Assembly: GCA_900549345.1 (NCBI GenBank)
Contig: UROC01000007.1
Coordinates: forward strand, 1-52,251
DNA: 52,251 nucleotides
Reading direction: 5' to 3'
From: an uncultured Collinsella sp.
GTDB lineage: Bacteria; Actinomycetota; Coriobacteriia; Coriobacteriales; Coriobacteriaceae
A program made the translations under genes and the position numbers. This document shows positions 14,673-21,916 of this stretch, piece after piece (position 1 is the stretch's first letter; each line of letters starts with the position of its first letter). A model generated the notes under the pieces. That model ran no database searches and had not been told where the DNA came from. It saw only the letters and a list, made by a program, of their open reading frames with translations.

Positions 14673-15839
14673 TTAAGCGGTGAAGGGGTGAATCGTCACG
14701 CCCTTAACCACGCGGTTGACCGTGCCGGTGGGGCTCGGCGTATCGGGCGTGTTGCCCACGCGCACGGAGTTGAGCAGGCTGATAGCCTGGGCAAACATCA
14801 CGAACGGCAGAGCAAGATAGCCCTCGGGAAGTGCCTCATAGCCCTTAAAGGTGAAAGACTCGCCCTCATAGACGGTGGCACCTTCCTGCTGAACGGCGAC
14901 GGTGTGCTGAGCGATCTCGTCGCCACCGATCTCGTTGAGGATGTCGATGTCGTACTGACGGGTGTAGGCGTCGTTGTTGACGAACACGAAGACGAGCGTC
15001 TTATCGTCGACGAAAGACTTAGGTCCGTGACGATAGCCCATGGAGGTGTCGTAGGAAGTAGCGACCAGACCGTGAGCGAGCTCGAGGATCTTGAGCTGGC
15101 TCTCCTGGGCGAGGCCACCGAAGGAGCCAGAACCCAAGTACGTCACGCGGTTGAAGTCGCCAGCGAGGTAGTCGGCAACCTCGGACTCGCGAGCGATGAC
15201 CTCCTCGCCCATCTTGGCGATGGTCTCGACCCACTCGGCCTTCTGCTCGTCGGAAGCCTCGTCAAAGATGAGGGTAGAGAGCAGGGTCATGCAGGAATAA
15301 GAACCGGTCATGGCGAAGCCCTTGTCGTTGGCGCGCGGAATGAGCAGCGTCAGCGCGTTGGGATCATCGGCAGACTCGACGGCGAGCTTGCCCTCGGGAG
15401 CGCAGGTGATGTTGAGGAACTTGACGTTGTGGACGAGCTCCTTGGCAACGGCAACGGCGGCAAGGCTCTCGGGGCTGTTGCCAGAGCGGGCAAAGGAAAC
15501 CACAAGCGTGGGATCCTCGGCGCGCAGGAAATCGCGCGGAGCGCTCACGATGTCGGTCGTGGCGATGGGCTTAAAGTCGTAGAGATCAGTGTTGCCAGCG
15601 TGACGCAGGTACGGGGCGCAGGTATCGCCAACGTAGTCGGACGTACCGGCACCGGTGAAGACAACGGACAGACGGCCCTCGCCCATAGCGCGAGCCTCGG
15701 CCAGGAAGGTCTCGATGGCCTCCTTGTTCTCGCGATAGATGTTGAGCGTATCACGCCAAAGCTCGGGCTGCTGAGCAATCTCGGCCGTGGTGATCTGGGC
15801 GCCGAGCTCGGTGAGCTCCTCGACACTCTTCTCGAACAT
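14673..15839 (-). CDS. agaS: AgaS family galactosamine-6-phosphate deaminase/isomerase (SIS domains)
   Basis: A 388-residue protein with two sugar-isomerase (SIS) domains, as in AgaS. The first shows VVFTGAGTSDYVGDT (near residues 60-74) and VVSFARSGNSPES. The second shows TYLGSGSFGGLAQES and the MGYRHGPKSFVDDKT block typical of SIS enzymes. AgaS turns galactosamine-6-P into tagatose-6-P plus ammonia, linking NagA to the LacC-like kinase. A TATAAT-like promoter and the GntR operator lie just upstream. It is transcribed alone, with a terminator after it. A glucosamine-6-P deaminase role cannot be excluded from sequence alone. Confidence 0.9.
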   Translation of the reverse strand: MFEKSVEELTELGAQITTAEIAQQPELWRDTLNIYRENKEAIETFLAEARAMGEGRLSVVFTGAGTSDYVGDTCAPYLRHAGNTDLYDFKPIATTDIVSAPRDFLRAEDPTLVVSFARSGNSPESLAAVAVAKELVHNVKFLNITCAPEGKLAVESADDPNALTLLIPRANDKGFAMTGSYSCMTLLSTLIFDEASDEQKAEWVETIAKMGEEVIARESEVADYLAGDFNRVTYLGSGSFGGLAQESQLKILELAHGLVATSYDTSMGYRHGPKSFVDDKTLVFVFVNNDAYTRQYDIDILNEIGGDEIAQHTVAVQQEGATVYEGESFTFKGYEALPEGYLALPFVMFAQAISLLNSVRVGNTPDTPSPTGTVNRVVKGVTIHPFTA

Positions 15840-15878
15840 TTCTAATACCTCTCTCTAGAAGTAATCCTCTGACGTGCA

Positions 15879-15914
15879 ATTATACACTTCGGTTGGTTAT
15901 CTGGTAGTAACCAG
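15879..15914 (-). promoter_or_regulatory. agaS promoter -10 and GntR operator
   Basis: On the minus strand TATAAT (15879-15884) lies 40 bases before agaS. The perfect inverted repeat CTGGT-AGTA-ACCAG (15901-15914) covers the -35 position. The same word recurs before the PTS operon, and the gene for a GntR/UTRA repressor is directly upstream. Repression relieved by a sugar phosphate is inferred. Confidence 0.75.
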
Positions 15915-15953
15915 TTAAATGCAAAGAATCACCATATGGAAACGATGCGGACA

Positions 15954-16685
15954 CTAGTTGCTACGCTGGTGGTAAACCTTGTATTTAAACTGATCGGCAC
16001 GAGCAACCGAGAGTGTATACTCCACAACCTCGTTTGACTCGTTATACGTAGTCCTGACCAAATCGAGCACAGGCGAGCCCTCGACAATTCCCAAAAGGTG
16101 GGCGTCGGTGGGACGGGCTATGCTCGCATAGAACTCCTCTTCAGCCACGCGTATCTTTTGCTGAAAGTCTTGCTCAATCACATCGTAAAGCGGCTTACGC
16201 TCCAGCAGCGGTCGCTTTAGGGACAGAAATTGACGAACCGGTAGATAGCTGCGTTCGACCATCATGGGCATGTTGTCGGCAGAACGAAGGCGCTTAAGCT
16301 TAAAAATGCGATCACCGATACGCAATCCCATATGCTCGGCCAGATTCTTATCGGCCTCCATCTCGCAAAACTCGAGAATCGTGGTCTCGGGTTCTCGACC
16401 CATCGCGCGCATCTGCTCGGTAAAGCTGTAGGACTGCATAAGATTGGTTGCTTTTGCCGAACGGTCGGTCACAAAGGTACCGCGACCGTGCTGCCGAACC
16501 ACCAGTCCTAAACGCTCCAGTTCCTGCAGAGCCAAGCGTACCGTAGTGCGCGAGAGACCATAGCGCTCCGAAAGTTCGCGCTCGGAAGGAATCATGTCAC
16601 CGGCGCGATATTCATGGTCAATCTTTTCGGTCAGAATATCGACCAGCTGATCGTACAGCGGCTGCTTACGCGCTCCGATCGCCAT
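15954..16685 (-). CDS. GntR family regulator with UTRA domain (amino-sugar locus)
   Basis: A 243-residue repressor-type regulator. Residues 8-75 form the GntR winged helix (IPSERELSERYGLSRTTVR, then RGTFV). Residues 95-235 form a UTRA effector domain of the DasR/NagR type, which senses a phosphorylated sugar. It is placed between the PTS operon upstream and agaS downstream, all on the minus strand. A terminator lies 5' of it, so it has its own promoter. Palindromes CTGGT-N4-ACCAG/C before agaS and before the PTS operon fit the TGGT-N4-ACCA type of site bound by this family. The effector, perhaps GalN-6-P or GlcN-6-P, is inferred. Confidence 0.9.
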   Translation of the reverse strand: MAIGARKQPLYDQLVDILTEKIDHEYRAGDMIPSERELSERYGLSRTTVRLALQELERLGLVVRQHGRGTFVTDRSAKATNLMQSYSFTEQMRAMGREPETTILEFCEMEADKNLAEHMGLRIGDRIFKLKRLRSADNMPMMVERSYLPVRQFLSLKRPLLERKPLYDVIEQDFQQKIRVAEEEFYASIARPTDAHLLGIVEGSPVLDLVRTTYNESNEVVEYTLSVARADQFKYKVYHQRSN

Positions 16686-16770
16686 CCTATCCTCCCTTTT
16701 GCTCGAATTCGGCTAACTACCTAGGGTGTTAAGCATTATCGGTCTGCAACACCCGACTCATCAAGAAAAC

Positions 16771-16804
16771 AAAAGCCGCGCGCCCTTTCGAGCACGCGGC
16801 TTTT
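16771..16804 (-). terminator. Terminator of the PTS operon
   Basis: AAAAGCCGCG pairs with CGCGGCTTTT, with a short inner GC extension across a mismatch. A-run and T-run on the two sides make it usable on both strands. It follows the IID stop codon on the minus strand. Confidence 0.87.
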
Positions 16805-16870
16805 AACATACACATGGCTTAAGGGGTCGGGGTGTGAGCCGCGCAGGGACACACCCCTCAAGCTAGAGCC

Positions 16871-17953
16871 TTACCAGATGCTCGGCCAGAGACCAAGCGG
16901 GCCAGCGCCCAGGATGCCCAGGACGAAGAGCAGCAGAATGCCCTTGGTCGGGGTCCAGCTGTGCTTAGCGAACATGTAGTAAAGCAGCAGCGTAAGCATA
17001 AGCGGGACGAGCTTCGGGACGATGGTGTTGAGGGTGTCGGCAACAGAGAAGTTGACCGGATCCTCGGTGACGGTGCCGTAGGTAACGGACTCCATGCCGT
17101 TGCCCAGATCGGTGACGCCGCACTCGACAGCGTTGCCGTCGGCATCGGAAGCGGTGAGGGCGTTGCCGTCCTCATCGGTCATGGCGATGGTACCGGCCTC
17201 AGCGGTCTCGGTATCGATGCCCTCCATACCGGTGAAGTTCTCGGCCTCCTTCTCGGAGACGATCACGGTAGTAGCGGAGAGGCCACGGGTGGTGCCGTTG
17301 GGGATCTGGAGGTTGATCTGGGTGCCACCCATGGTGACGACCAGGCAACCGACGACGAAGACGCCCATAATGGAAGCGGCACGCGTGAAGGCCTGCATGT
17401 TGGCAGTCAGAGCGTCAATAGCGCTGGTGCCAAGCTTGTAGGACCAGTTCATGAGCCAGAAGCGCAGAGCGAACTGGACGACGTTGAAGATCACCAGGAA
17501 GATGATCGGCGCAGCGGCATTGCCGTTGATGGCCATGTTGGAGGTGATGCCGGCCGTGATAGGCACGAGCGTCAGCCAGAACAGGGCGTCACCGATACCA
17601 CCGAGCGGGCCCATTGCGGCGACGCGGACGGCGCGAATCGTGGGGATGTCAACCTTGTTCTGCTCGAGCGAAAGCACGATACCCATAACAAAGGTGACGA
17701 GGAACGGGTGAGTGTTGAAGAACTCCAGGTTGTGGCTCATGGAAGCCGCGAGGTCGTTCTTGTTGGTGTGGATCTTCTCCAGACCGGGGATGATGGAGTA
17801 AAGCCAGCCAGCGGCCTGCATGCGCTCGTAGTTGAACGATGCCTGCAGGAAGCAGGAGCGCCAAGCCATCTTGTTGAGGGTCTTCTGGTCGAGCTGCGGA
17901 GCAGGAGTGAGATCCTCGTAGTGCTCCGGGATCACATACTCATTAGATGCCAT
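16871..17953 (-). CDS. PTS mannose-family component IID with large insert
   Basis: A 360-residue membrane component of a mannose-family PTS. The N-terminus (LNKMAWRSCFLQASFNYERMQ) and the NKNDLAASMSHNLEFFNTHP block are classic for IID (ManZ/AgaD). Membrane stretches lie around residues 80-105, 125-165, 200-220 and 305-355. IID proteins are usually near 270-300 residues; here an acidic, Gly/Thr-rich insert of about 80 residues (about 225-305) precedes the last membrane part. The ATG at 17953 follows GGAGGTGA and overlaps the IIC stop by 11 bp, so translation is coupled. With IIC it forms the sugar channel. Substrate in this locus is probably GalNAc or a related amino sugar, possibly as a disaccharide. 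Confidence 0.92.
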   Translation of the reverse strand: MASNEYVIPEHYEDLTPAPQLDQKTLNKMAWRSCFLQASFNYERMQAAGWLYSIIPGLEKIHTNKNDLAASMSHNLEFFNTHPFLVTFVMGIVLSLEQNKVDIPTIRAVRVAAMGPLGGIGDALFWLTLVPITAGITSNMAINGNAAAPIIFLVIFNVVQFALRFWLMNWSYKLGTSAIDALTANMQAFTRAASIMGVFVVGCLVVTMGGTQINLQIPNGTTRGLSATTVIVSEKEAENFTGMEGIDTETAEAGTIAMTDEDGNALTASDADGNAVECGVTDLGNGMESVTYGTVTEDPVNFSVADTLNTIVPKLVPLMLTLLLYYMFAKHSWTPTKGILLLFVLGILGAGPLGLWPSIW

Positions 17954-18743
17954 CTTCGAAGTCACCTCCGTCAGAAACAGCTGCACCCTTCAGCTCGGTC
18001 TGCTGCTGGAAGTCCCAGAAAGCGATGCCGAAGCCGATGAGAGCGAGGATGAGCAGGGCAGGGGTTGCCAGCGAATCGTTGGCAACGGTGATGAGCGCGA
18101 GGCCAAAGCCCATGAGGAAGAAGCCCCACATATCGCGGTTCATCATAACCTTGAGCAGGACGGCGAAGCCGACGAAGCGCATCATGCCGCCTGCAGCGGA
18201 GAGACCGGTCTGCAGCCAAGTCGGGATGGCGGAAGCGATGGTCTGACCGATGGTAGCGCCAGCGATAAAGAACAGGGTGACGACGACAGCGAAGATCAGG
18301 CCGAGCAGAGCCATGGCGAAGTAGTTCAGACGCTCGATACCCTTGGTGTCAGCGTTGTGGGCCATGTTGTCCGCGGAGGACATGAGCGGCGACATAAGCG
18401 TGAAGACCAGGGTAACGCCGAGCTGACCAAGCAGAGCGAACGGAATGGCAAGGCCGACTGCCGCGTTGGGCTCGAGGCCCGTAGCGATAGCGAGAATGGC
18501 TGCCATGATGCCGCCGATGACGGCGTTAGGCGGCTGAGCGCCTCCGATCGGCATGTTGCCGATCGTCATGAGCTGATAGGTACCACCCACGAGAAGACCG
18601 GTGTTGAGGTCGCCAAGGATAAGACCGATGACGGCGCCGGTGACGATGGGCTGATAGAGAGACTCGAGGAAGTTGAACTGGTCGATTGCCGCGACGAACG
18701 TGACGATGAAGACCAGAGCGACCTGGATGATCGAGTATTCCAT
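17943..18743 (-). CDS. PTS mannose-family component IIC
   Basis: A 266-residue integral membrane protein with about seven hydrophobic segments. The conserved region GLILGDLNTGLLVGGTYQLM followed by GNMPIGGAQPPNAVIGG is the IIC signature of the mannose/AgaC family, forming the substrate site with IID. Length fits the family. It lies between the IIB and IID genes and overlaps the IID start. GGAG-rich sequence precedes its ATG at 18743. It moves the sugar across the membrane while IIB phosphorylates it. Confidence 0.93.
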   Translation of the reverse strand: MEYSIIQVALVFIVTFVAAIDQFNFLESLYQPIVTGAVIGLILGDLNTGLLVGGTYQLMTIGNMPIGGAQPPNAVIGGIMAAILAIATGLEPNAAVGLAIPFALLGQLGVTLVFTLMSPLMSSADNMAHNADTKGIERLNYFAMALLGLIFAVVVTLFFIAGATIGQTIASAIPTWLQTGLSAAGGMMRFVGFAVLLKVMMNRDMWGFFLMGFGLALITVANDSLATPALLILALIGFGIAFWDFQQQTELKGAAVSDGGDFEDGI

Positions 18744-18833
18744 CTTGCTCCTCCTTTCAAAATGTATGTACGCACTTTGGATATCACGTACAGAACGTCA
18801 GGGTTTCAATCCTGACAACGTGGATCACGAGGA

Positions 18834-19316
18834 TTACGAGAAGAGCTTGCTCGTGTCCTCAACAGGCGTGCTCGGAACGCGCCTGATCTCCAACTCCACC
18901 CCCAATTCCTGCAGCTCTTTAAACGCAGCGACATCCTCGTCGTTAACTGCGACGGAGGTGGCGACTTGGCGCTTTCCTTCCGACATGTGCATGTTGCCGA
19001 TGTTTACCTTCTTTATAGGCACACCGCCCTTGACGAGCGTAAGCACGTCTTCCGGTGTTTCGGCCACGATGAAGATCTTCTGGCGCGGGCTCGCCTTGCC
19101 AATGACGTCGATGGTCTTCTGCAGGGAGAAGAAACGCGTAGCGACGCCGGCGGGAGCGGCCATCTTCATGAGGTTCTGGCGCATGGTGTTGGTCGACACA
19201 TCGTCGTTGGCGACGAGGATAAGGTTGGAGCCCAGGGTGGAGTTCCACTGGGTAGCGACCTGACCATGGACCAGTCGGTTATCGATGCGGGTAAGAAGAA
19301 TGTTGGGTTCTGCCAT
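18834..19316 (-). CDS. PTS mannose-family component IIB
   Basis: A 160-residue cytoplasmic IIB domain. The N-terminal ILLTRIDNRLVHGQVATQW carries the phosphorylated histidine H17, and NLILVANDDVSTNTMRQNLMKMA follows as in AgaB/AgaV. It takes phosphate from IIA and gives it to the incoming sugar. It lies 36 bp after the yajC-like gene and 90 bp before the IIC gene. Closest by memory to IIB proteins of N-acetylgalactosamine or glycosaminoglycan-disaccharide systems; this was not tested. Confidence 0.93.
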   Translation of the reverse strand: MAEPNILLTRIDNRLVHGQVATQWNSTLGSNLILVANDDVSTNTMRQNLMKMAAPAGVATRFFSLQKTIDVIGKASPRQKIFIVAETPEDVLTLVKGGVPIKKVNIGNMHMSEGKRQVATSVAVNDEDVAAFKELQELGVELEIRRVPSTPVEDTSKLFS

Positions 19317-19352
19317 GTTGATCAGCTTCCTTTCGTTATTTGCTGACGACAG

Positions 19353-19634
19353 TTACTTGATCTCCTGAATCGCGTAACGCGAAACATCTACGACGGCACC
19401 GGATCGGACTTTGATCTGGACCTTTTCGCCTTCGATGCCTTTGACGGTTCCGTAGATACCGCCGGCGAAAAGAACCTCCTGACCCGGCTTGAGCTCCGTG
19501 TGCAGCTCCTTGAAGTACTTCTGCTTCTTCTTCATGTTGATTTGCGACCAGATGGTGTAAATCAAGCCCATGATGACAAGCAGGCCCAAAAGAGCGACCG
19601 AGGAACTCAGAACACTGGCTCCGAAATCGGCCAT
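19353..19634 (-). CDS. YajC-like protein inside the PTS operon
   Basis: A 93-residue protein with one N-terminal membrane segment (about 10-29) and a cytoplasmic domain beginning KKKQKYFKELHTELKPGQEV, then FAGGIYGTVKGI. This is the YajC pattern; YajC otherwise accompanies SecDF in the translocase. Here it is embedded between the IIA and IIB genes and its start overlaps the IIA stop (TAATG). YajC genes are known in streptococcal hyaluronan/amino-sugar PTS operons, so the protein may serve the transporter rather than Sec. That role is inferred from context. Confidence 0.88.
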   Translation of the reverse strand: MADFGASVLSSSVALLGLLVIMGLIYTIWSQINMKKKQKYFKELHTELKPGQEVLFAGGIYGTVKGIEGEKVQIKVRSGAVVDVSRYAIQEIK

Positions 19635-20077
19635 TAGATGCCGTCCTCGTCGCCGAAGATATCCTCTTCCTCGGCACCAGCGACGGAGGCGACCGTCTGG
19701 GCGGTGATGCCCGTCTGGCCAACGGTCACGGCCTGCTCGCCAAGCTCGGCGAGCGTGGCGTTGCCGCGGAGGAACAGAAGCTCAATAACCATGGGAAGGT
19801 TAGTTCCAGTCAGAATCTCGACGTTGTCGACATCCTGGGCAATCATCATTGCCTGGTTGAACGGGGTACCACCAAGCAGGTCGGTAAAGACGAGCACGCC
19901 ATCGCACTCCTCGCGCATGGCGGTAATAGCGGCGCGGAGATCCTCACCGTAGGAAGCAGCCTGGTCGCCCTCAAAAGGAACGACGGTAAAAGCGGGCTGG
20001 TCGCCAGCGACCATAGCGATAGCGCTTGCGAGGCCGGGTGCGAACTGTCCATGACCGGTAAGAATAAAGCCAACCAT
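19634..20077 (-). CDS. PTS mannose-family component IIA
   Basis: A 147-residue cytoplasmic IIA domain. FILTGHGQFAPGL carries the phosphorylated H9, followed by FTDLLGGTPFNQAMM and the IEILTGTNLPM-like strand (VEILTGTNLPM) typical of ManX/AgaF. It accepts phosphate from HPr and passes it to IIB. It is the first gene of the leftward operon IIA-yajC-IIB-IIC-IID. The region upstream holds a near copy of the GntR operator. Confidence 0.94.
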   Translation of the reverse strand: MVGFILTGHGQFAPGLASAIAMVAGDQPAFTVVPFEGDQAASYGEDLRAAITAMREECDGVLVFTDLLGGTPFNQAMMIAQDVDNVEILTGTNLPMVIELLFLRGNATLAELGEQAVTVGQTGITAQTVASVAGAEEEDIFGDEDGI

Positions 20078-20175
20078 TCAAATTTCCCTTCCGAAGGTGT
20101 GTACGATCTGAGTCCGATAGTTTTCGGAAGCCAACGGGCAATCGCCCTTAAAGCTTCTTGGAAAGCGTTCTTTGA

Positions 20176-20208
20176 GAACCAGTGGTCTCTCAACTGGTAG
20201 TAACCACG
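20176..20208 (-). promoter_or_regulatory. GntR operator(s) before PTS operon
   Basis: CTGGT-AGTA-ACCAC (20194-20207) matches the agaS operator except for one arm base. Beside it GAGAACCAGTGGTCTC (20176-20191) is a second imperfect palindrome with the same TGGT/ACCA halves. They lie about 100 bases before the IIA start. Binding is inferred. Confidence 0.65.
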
Positions 20209-20500
20209 TTACGTGTTGTTGTCACTATATCACCACAGAAGAGGTTGCTTTCGTTGATTCATACAGTAAAACGTTTTTGCACCGTTCACGGCGAAAAATC
20301 GACCGTTTACCGCTCATTAACACTTCTACCTGCGGTTTTGAAACCGTTTCGAAATGATTTGACGAAAGATCGGAACTTTTTTCGTGTCTAAACAACGCAG
20401 GGTGGCTAAAAATGGCGTGTAGAAAAAATGCAGGTCATTGTGAAGATTTGTGAATTGGTCTTTTTGACTTAATACCAGTTAGAACCAGTTTCGATATTAT

Positions 20501-20530
20501 CGGTGAACGGTAGTTTTCGACCGTTCACCG
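20501..20530. promoter_or_regulatory. Perfect 11-bp inverted repeat, unassigned operator
   Basis: CGGTGAACGGT (20501-20511) and ACCGTTCACCG (20520-20530) pair perfectly around eight bases. Further copies, ACCGTTCACGG (20281) and ACCGTTTACCG (20302), occur as direct repeats 21 bp apart. The spacing of two helical turns suggests a regulator site distinct from the GntR sites. Confidence 0.55.
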
Positions 20531-20634
20531 GTTATTTGCAATCGTTTACGGCCGTTTTCCCGGATGAATTGAGGATACCCGATGAAGCACTTGCGCGGGC
20601 GCAAGTCCTATCCTAGTGGTTTCGGTAACAAAAT

Positions 20635-20664
20635 GCCCGCTAGAACGTTGTCGTTCTAGCGGGC
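20635..20664 (-). terminator. Terminator after the SurA-N-like gene
   Basis: GCCCGCTAGAACG and CGTTCTAGCGGGC pair perfectly over 13 bp around a four-base loop. On the minus strand ATTTTGTT follows. Confidence 0.88.
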
Positions 20665-20707
20665 TTAATCAGGTAGATCGGTTAGCGCGCAGTAGTGCAG
20701 GCAGATC

Positions 20708-21790
20708 TTACGCAAACAGGCCGTAGATGCTGATGTTGGCCTTGGCGTACAGGCCGTTGGCATACTCGGTCCACTTGGAGCTAGCGCTTGAGGCCTGCGA
20801 GGAATACTGCTGGTAGGCGGTGTAATAGGCGGTCATGGCCTGCTTATAGGTGGCACTATCGGCGGTAAAGGCATCGTTAGCGAAGGCCTTAGCGTAGGTG
20901 CTGTTCTCGTCCTTCCAGGTGCCCTTCGAGCTATCCCACTCGTCACCGGCAAGGTTGATGATGTAATCGGCGTAATCCTTGCTCGCGGTGTCCTCGTTGC
21001 CGTCAGAAGGCTCGGTCGGAGCGGTCGGCATGCTCGCGGAAGCATCGCCCACCTTCTTCTTGTAGAGCTTCTGCAGCGTCGCGGACTGGCGGACGATCTG
21101 CTTGGCCTGGTCCTTGGACACGCCATACTGCTTGGCCATGGTGTCGTAGTCCGAGGTGCCGATAGAATCCTCGGCGTACTTCTTCATCTCCTTAGAGGAG
21201 ACGGTAATGCCCTCGTCCTCGGCAGCATCGAGCAGAATCTTGTTGCGCACGTAAGACAGGATGACGTCGGCAGAGGGGGCGGCGTAGTTGCCGTTGCTAT
21301 CCTTGACGGTATCGAGGCTGTACTGGCTCTCGATGGCCTCGCGCGCGGTGATGTCGCTCTTCTTGCCGTTATAACTATAGCTTGCCACGGTCGAATCGAG
21401 CTGGTCCTCGGTGAGGGTCGACGAACCGACGCCCTTGCCGCCAAAGCCGCCATTGCCAATAAAGAAGCCGACCACCGCAGCGATCACGACTGCAACCACA
21501 AAGGCGGCAATCATCGTCTTCTTGTGCTTGGATGCATGGTCGTCCGCGTCGGAGTCGTCCTCGTCTTGCTCCTCGGGCATGAGGTTCTCGTCGGCGGCGT
21601 CCGCGGCGATCTTTGCCTCCAGGCGAGCGTCCTCCTCCTCGGCGGTCGTGCCGGCAGCAATGTGCTCGGCAGACGTGCCGGCGACCAGGTCGATCTTCTC
21701 GTCCTCATCACCGTCGGGGCCTTCGCCGCGCTCGATGATCTGGATGCCGTCGATCTCGTCCTTCTCGTCCTTCTTTTGAATCAGACCCAT
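20708..21790 (-). CDS. Membrane-anchored SurA-N/foldase-like protein
   Basis: A 360-residue protein. The first 90 residues are acidic and disordered, a single membrane segment lies at about 91-113 (TMIAAFVVAVVIAAVVGFFI), and the remainder should be outside the cell. Residues about 125-250 resemble the SurA N-terminal chaperone fold (LSYVRNKILLDAAEDEGITV, MKKYAEDSIG, DQAKQIVRQSATLQKLYKKK). No parvulin isomerase domain is visible; the rest is Ser/Ala/Tyr-rich. It may be an extracytoplasmic chaperone or envelope protein. It has its own terminator and is separated from the isocitrate-dehydrogenase group by another. Confidence 0.7.
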   Translation of the reverse strand: MGLIQKKDEKDEIDGIQIIERGEGPDGDEDEKIDLVAGTSAEHIAAGTTAEEEDARLEAKIAADAADENLMPEEQDEDDSDADDHASKHKKTMIAAFVVAVVIAAVVGFFIGNGGFGGKGVGSSTLTEDQLDSTVASYSYNGKKSDITAREAIESQYSLDTVKDSNGNYAAPSADVILSYVRNKILLDAAEDEGITVSSKEMKKYAEDSIGTSDYDTMAKQYGVSKDQAKQIVRQSATLQKLYKKKVGDASASMPTAPTEPSDGNEDTASKDYADYIINLAGDEWDSSKGTWKDENSTYAKAFANDAFTADSATYKQAMTAYYTAYQQYSSQASSASSKWTEYANGLYAKANISIYGLFA

Positions 21791-21828
21791 ATCAGTTACT
21801 CCTTGTTAGGAAACATAGTCCGCAATAG

Positions 21829-21857
21829 AATACGCCCGACAGAGCGCCGGGCGTATT
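21829..21857 (-). terminator. Terminator of the degV-icd gene group
   Basis: AATACGCCCG (21829-21838) pairs with CGGGCGTATT (21848-21857). It lies 60 bases past the icd stop on the minus strand. The following T content is low, so strength is uncertain. Confidence 0.65.
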
Positions 21858-21916
21858 GATTCTTAGGTTATACGCAAACACTTAAGTACTATTTAGGCGT
21901 TTGCAGCCTGCATGCC

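Larger units (their letters stand above)
20078..20707. other. Gene-free regulatory region upstream of the PTS operon
   Basis: Small frames here do not look coding. The region contains a near copy of the GntR operator (20194-20208), a CCAGTGG-centred palindrome (20176-20190) and two further AACTGGT half sites on the minus strand (20473-20490). It also has four copies of an ACCGTTYACSG word (20281-20530), the hairpin ACTTGCG/CGCAAGT at 20589-20606, and the terminator of the 20708 gene. Confidence 0.65.

Noticed and set aside
20172..20391. Small plus-strand ORFs upstream of the PTS operon
   Set aside because: No ribosome-binding site, overlap with operator palindromes, and no domain.
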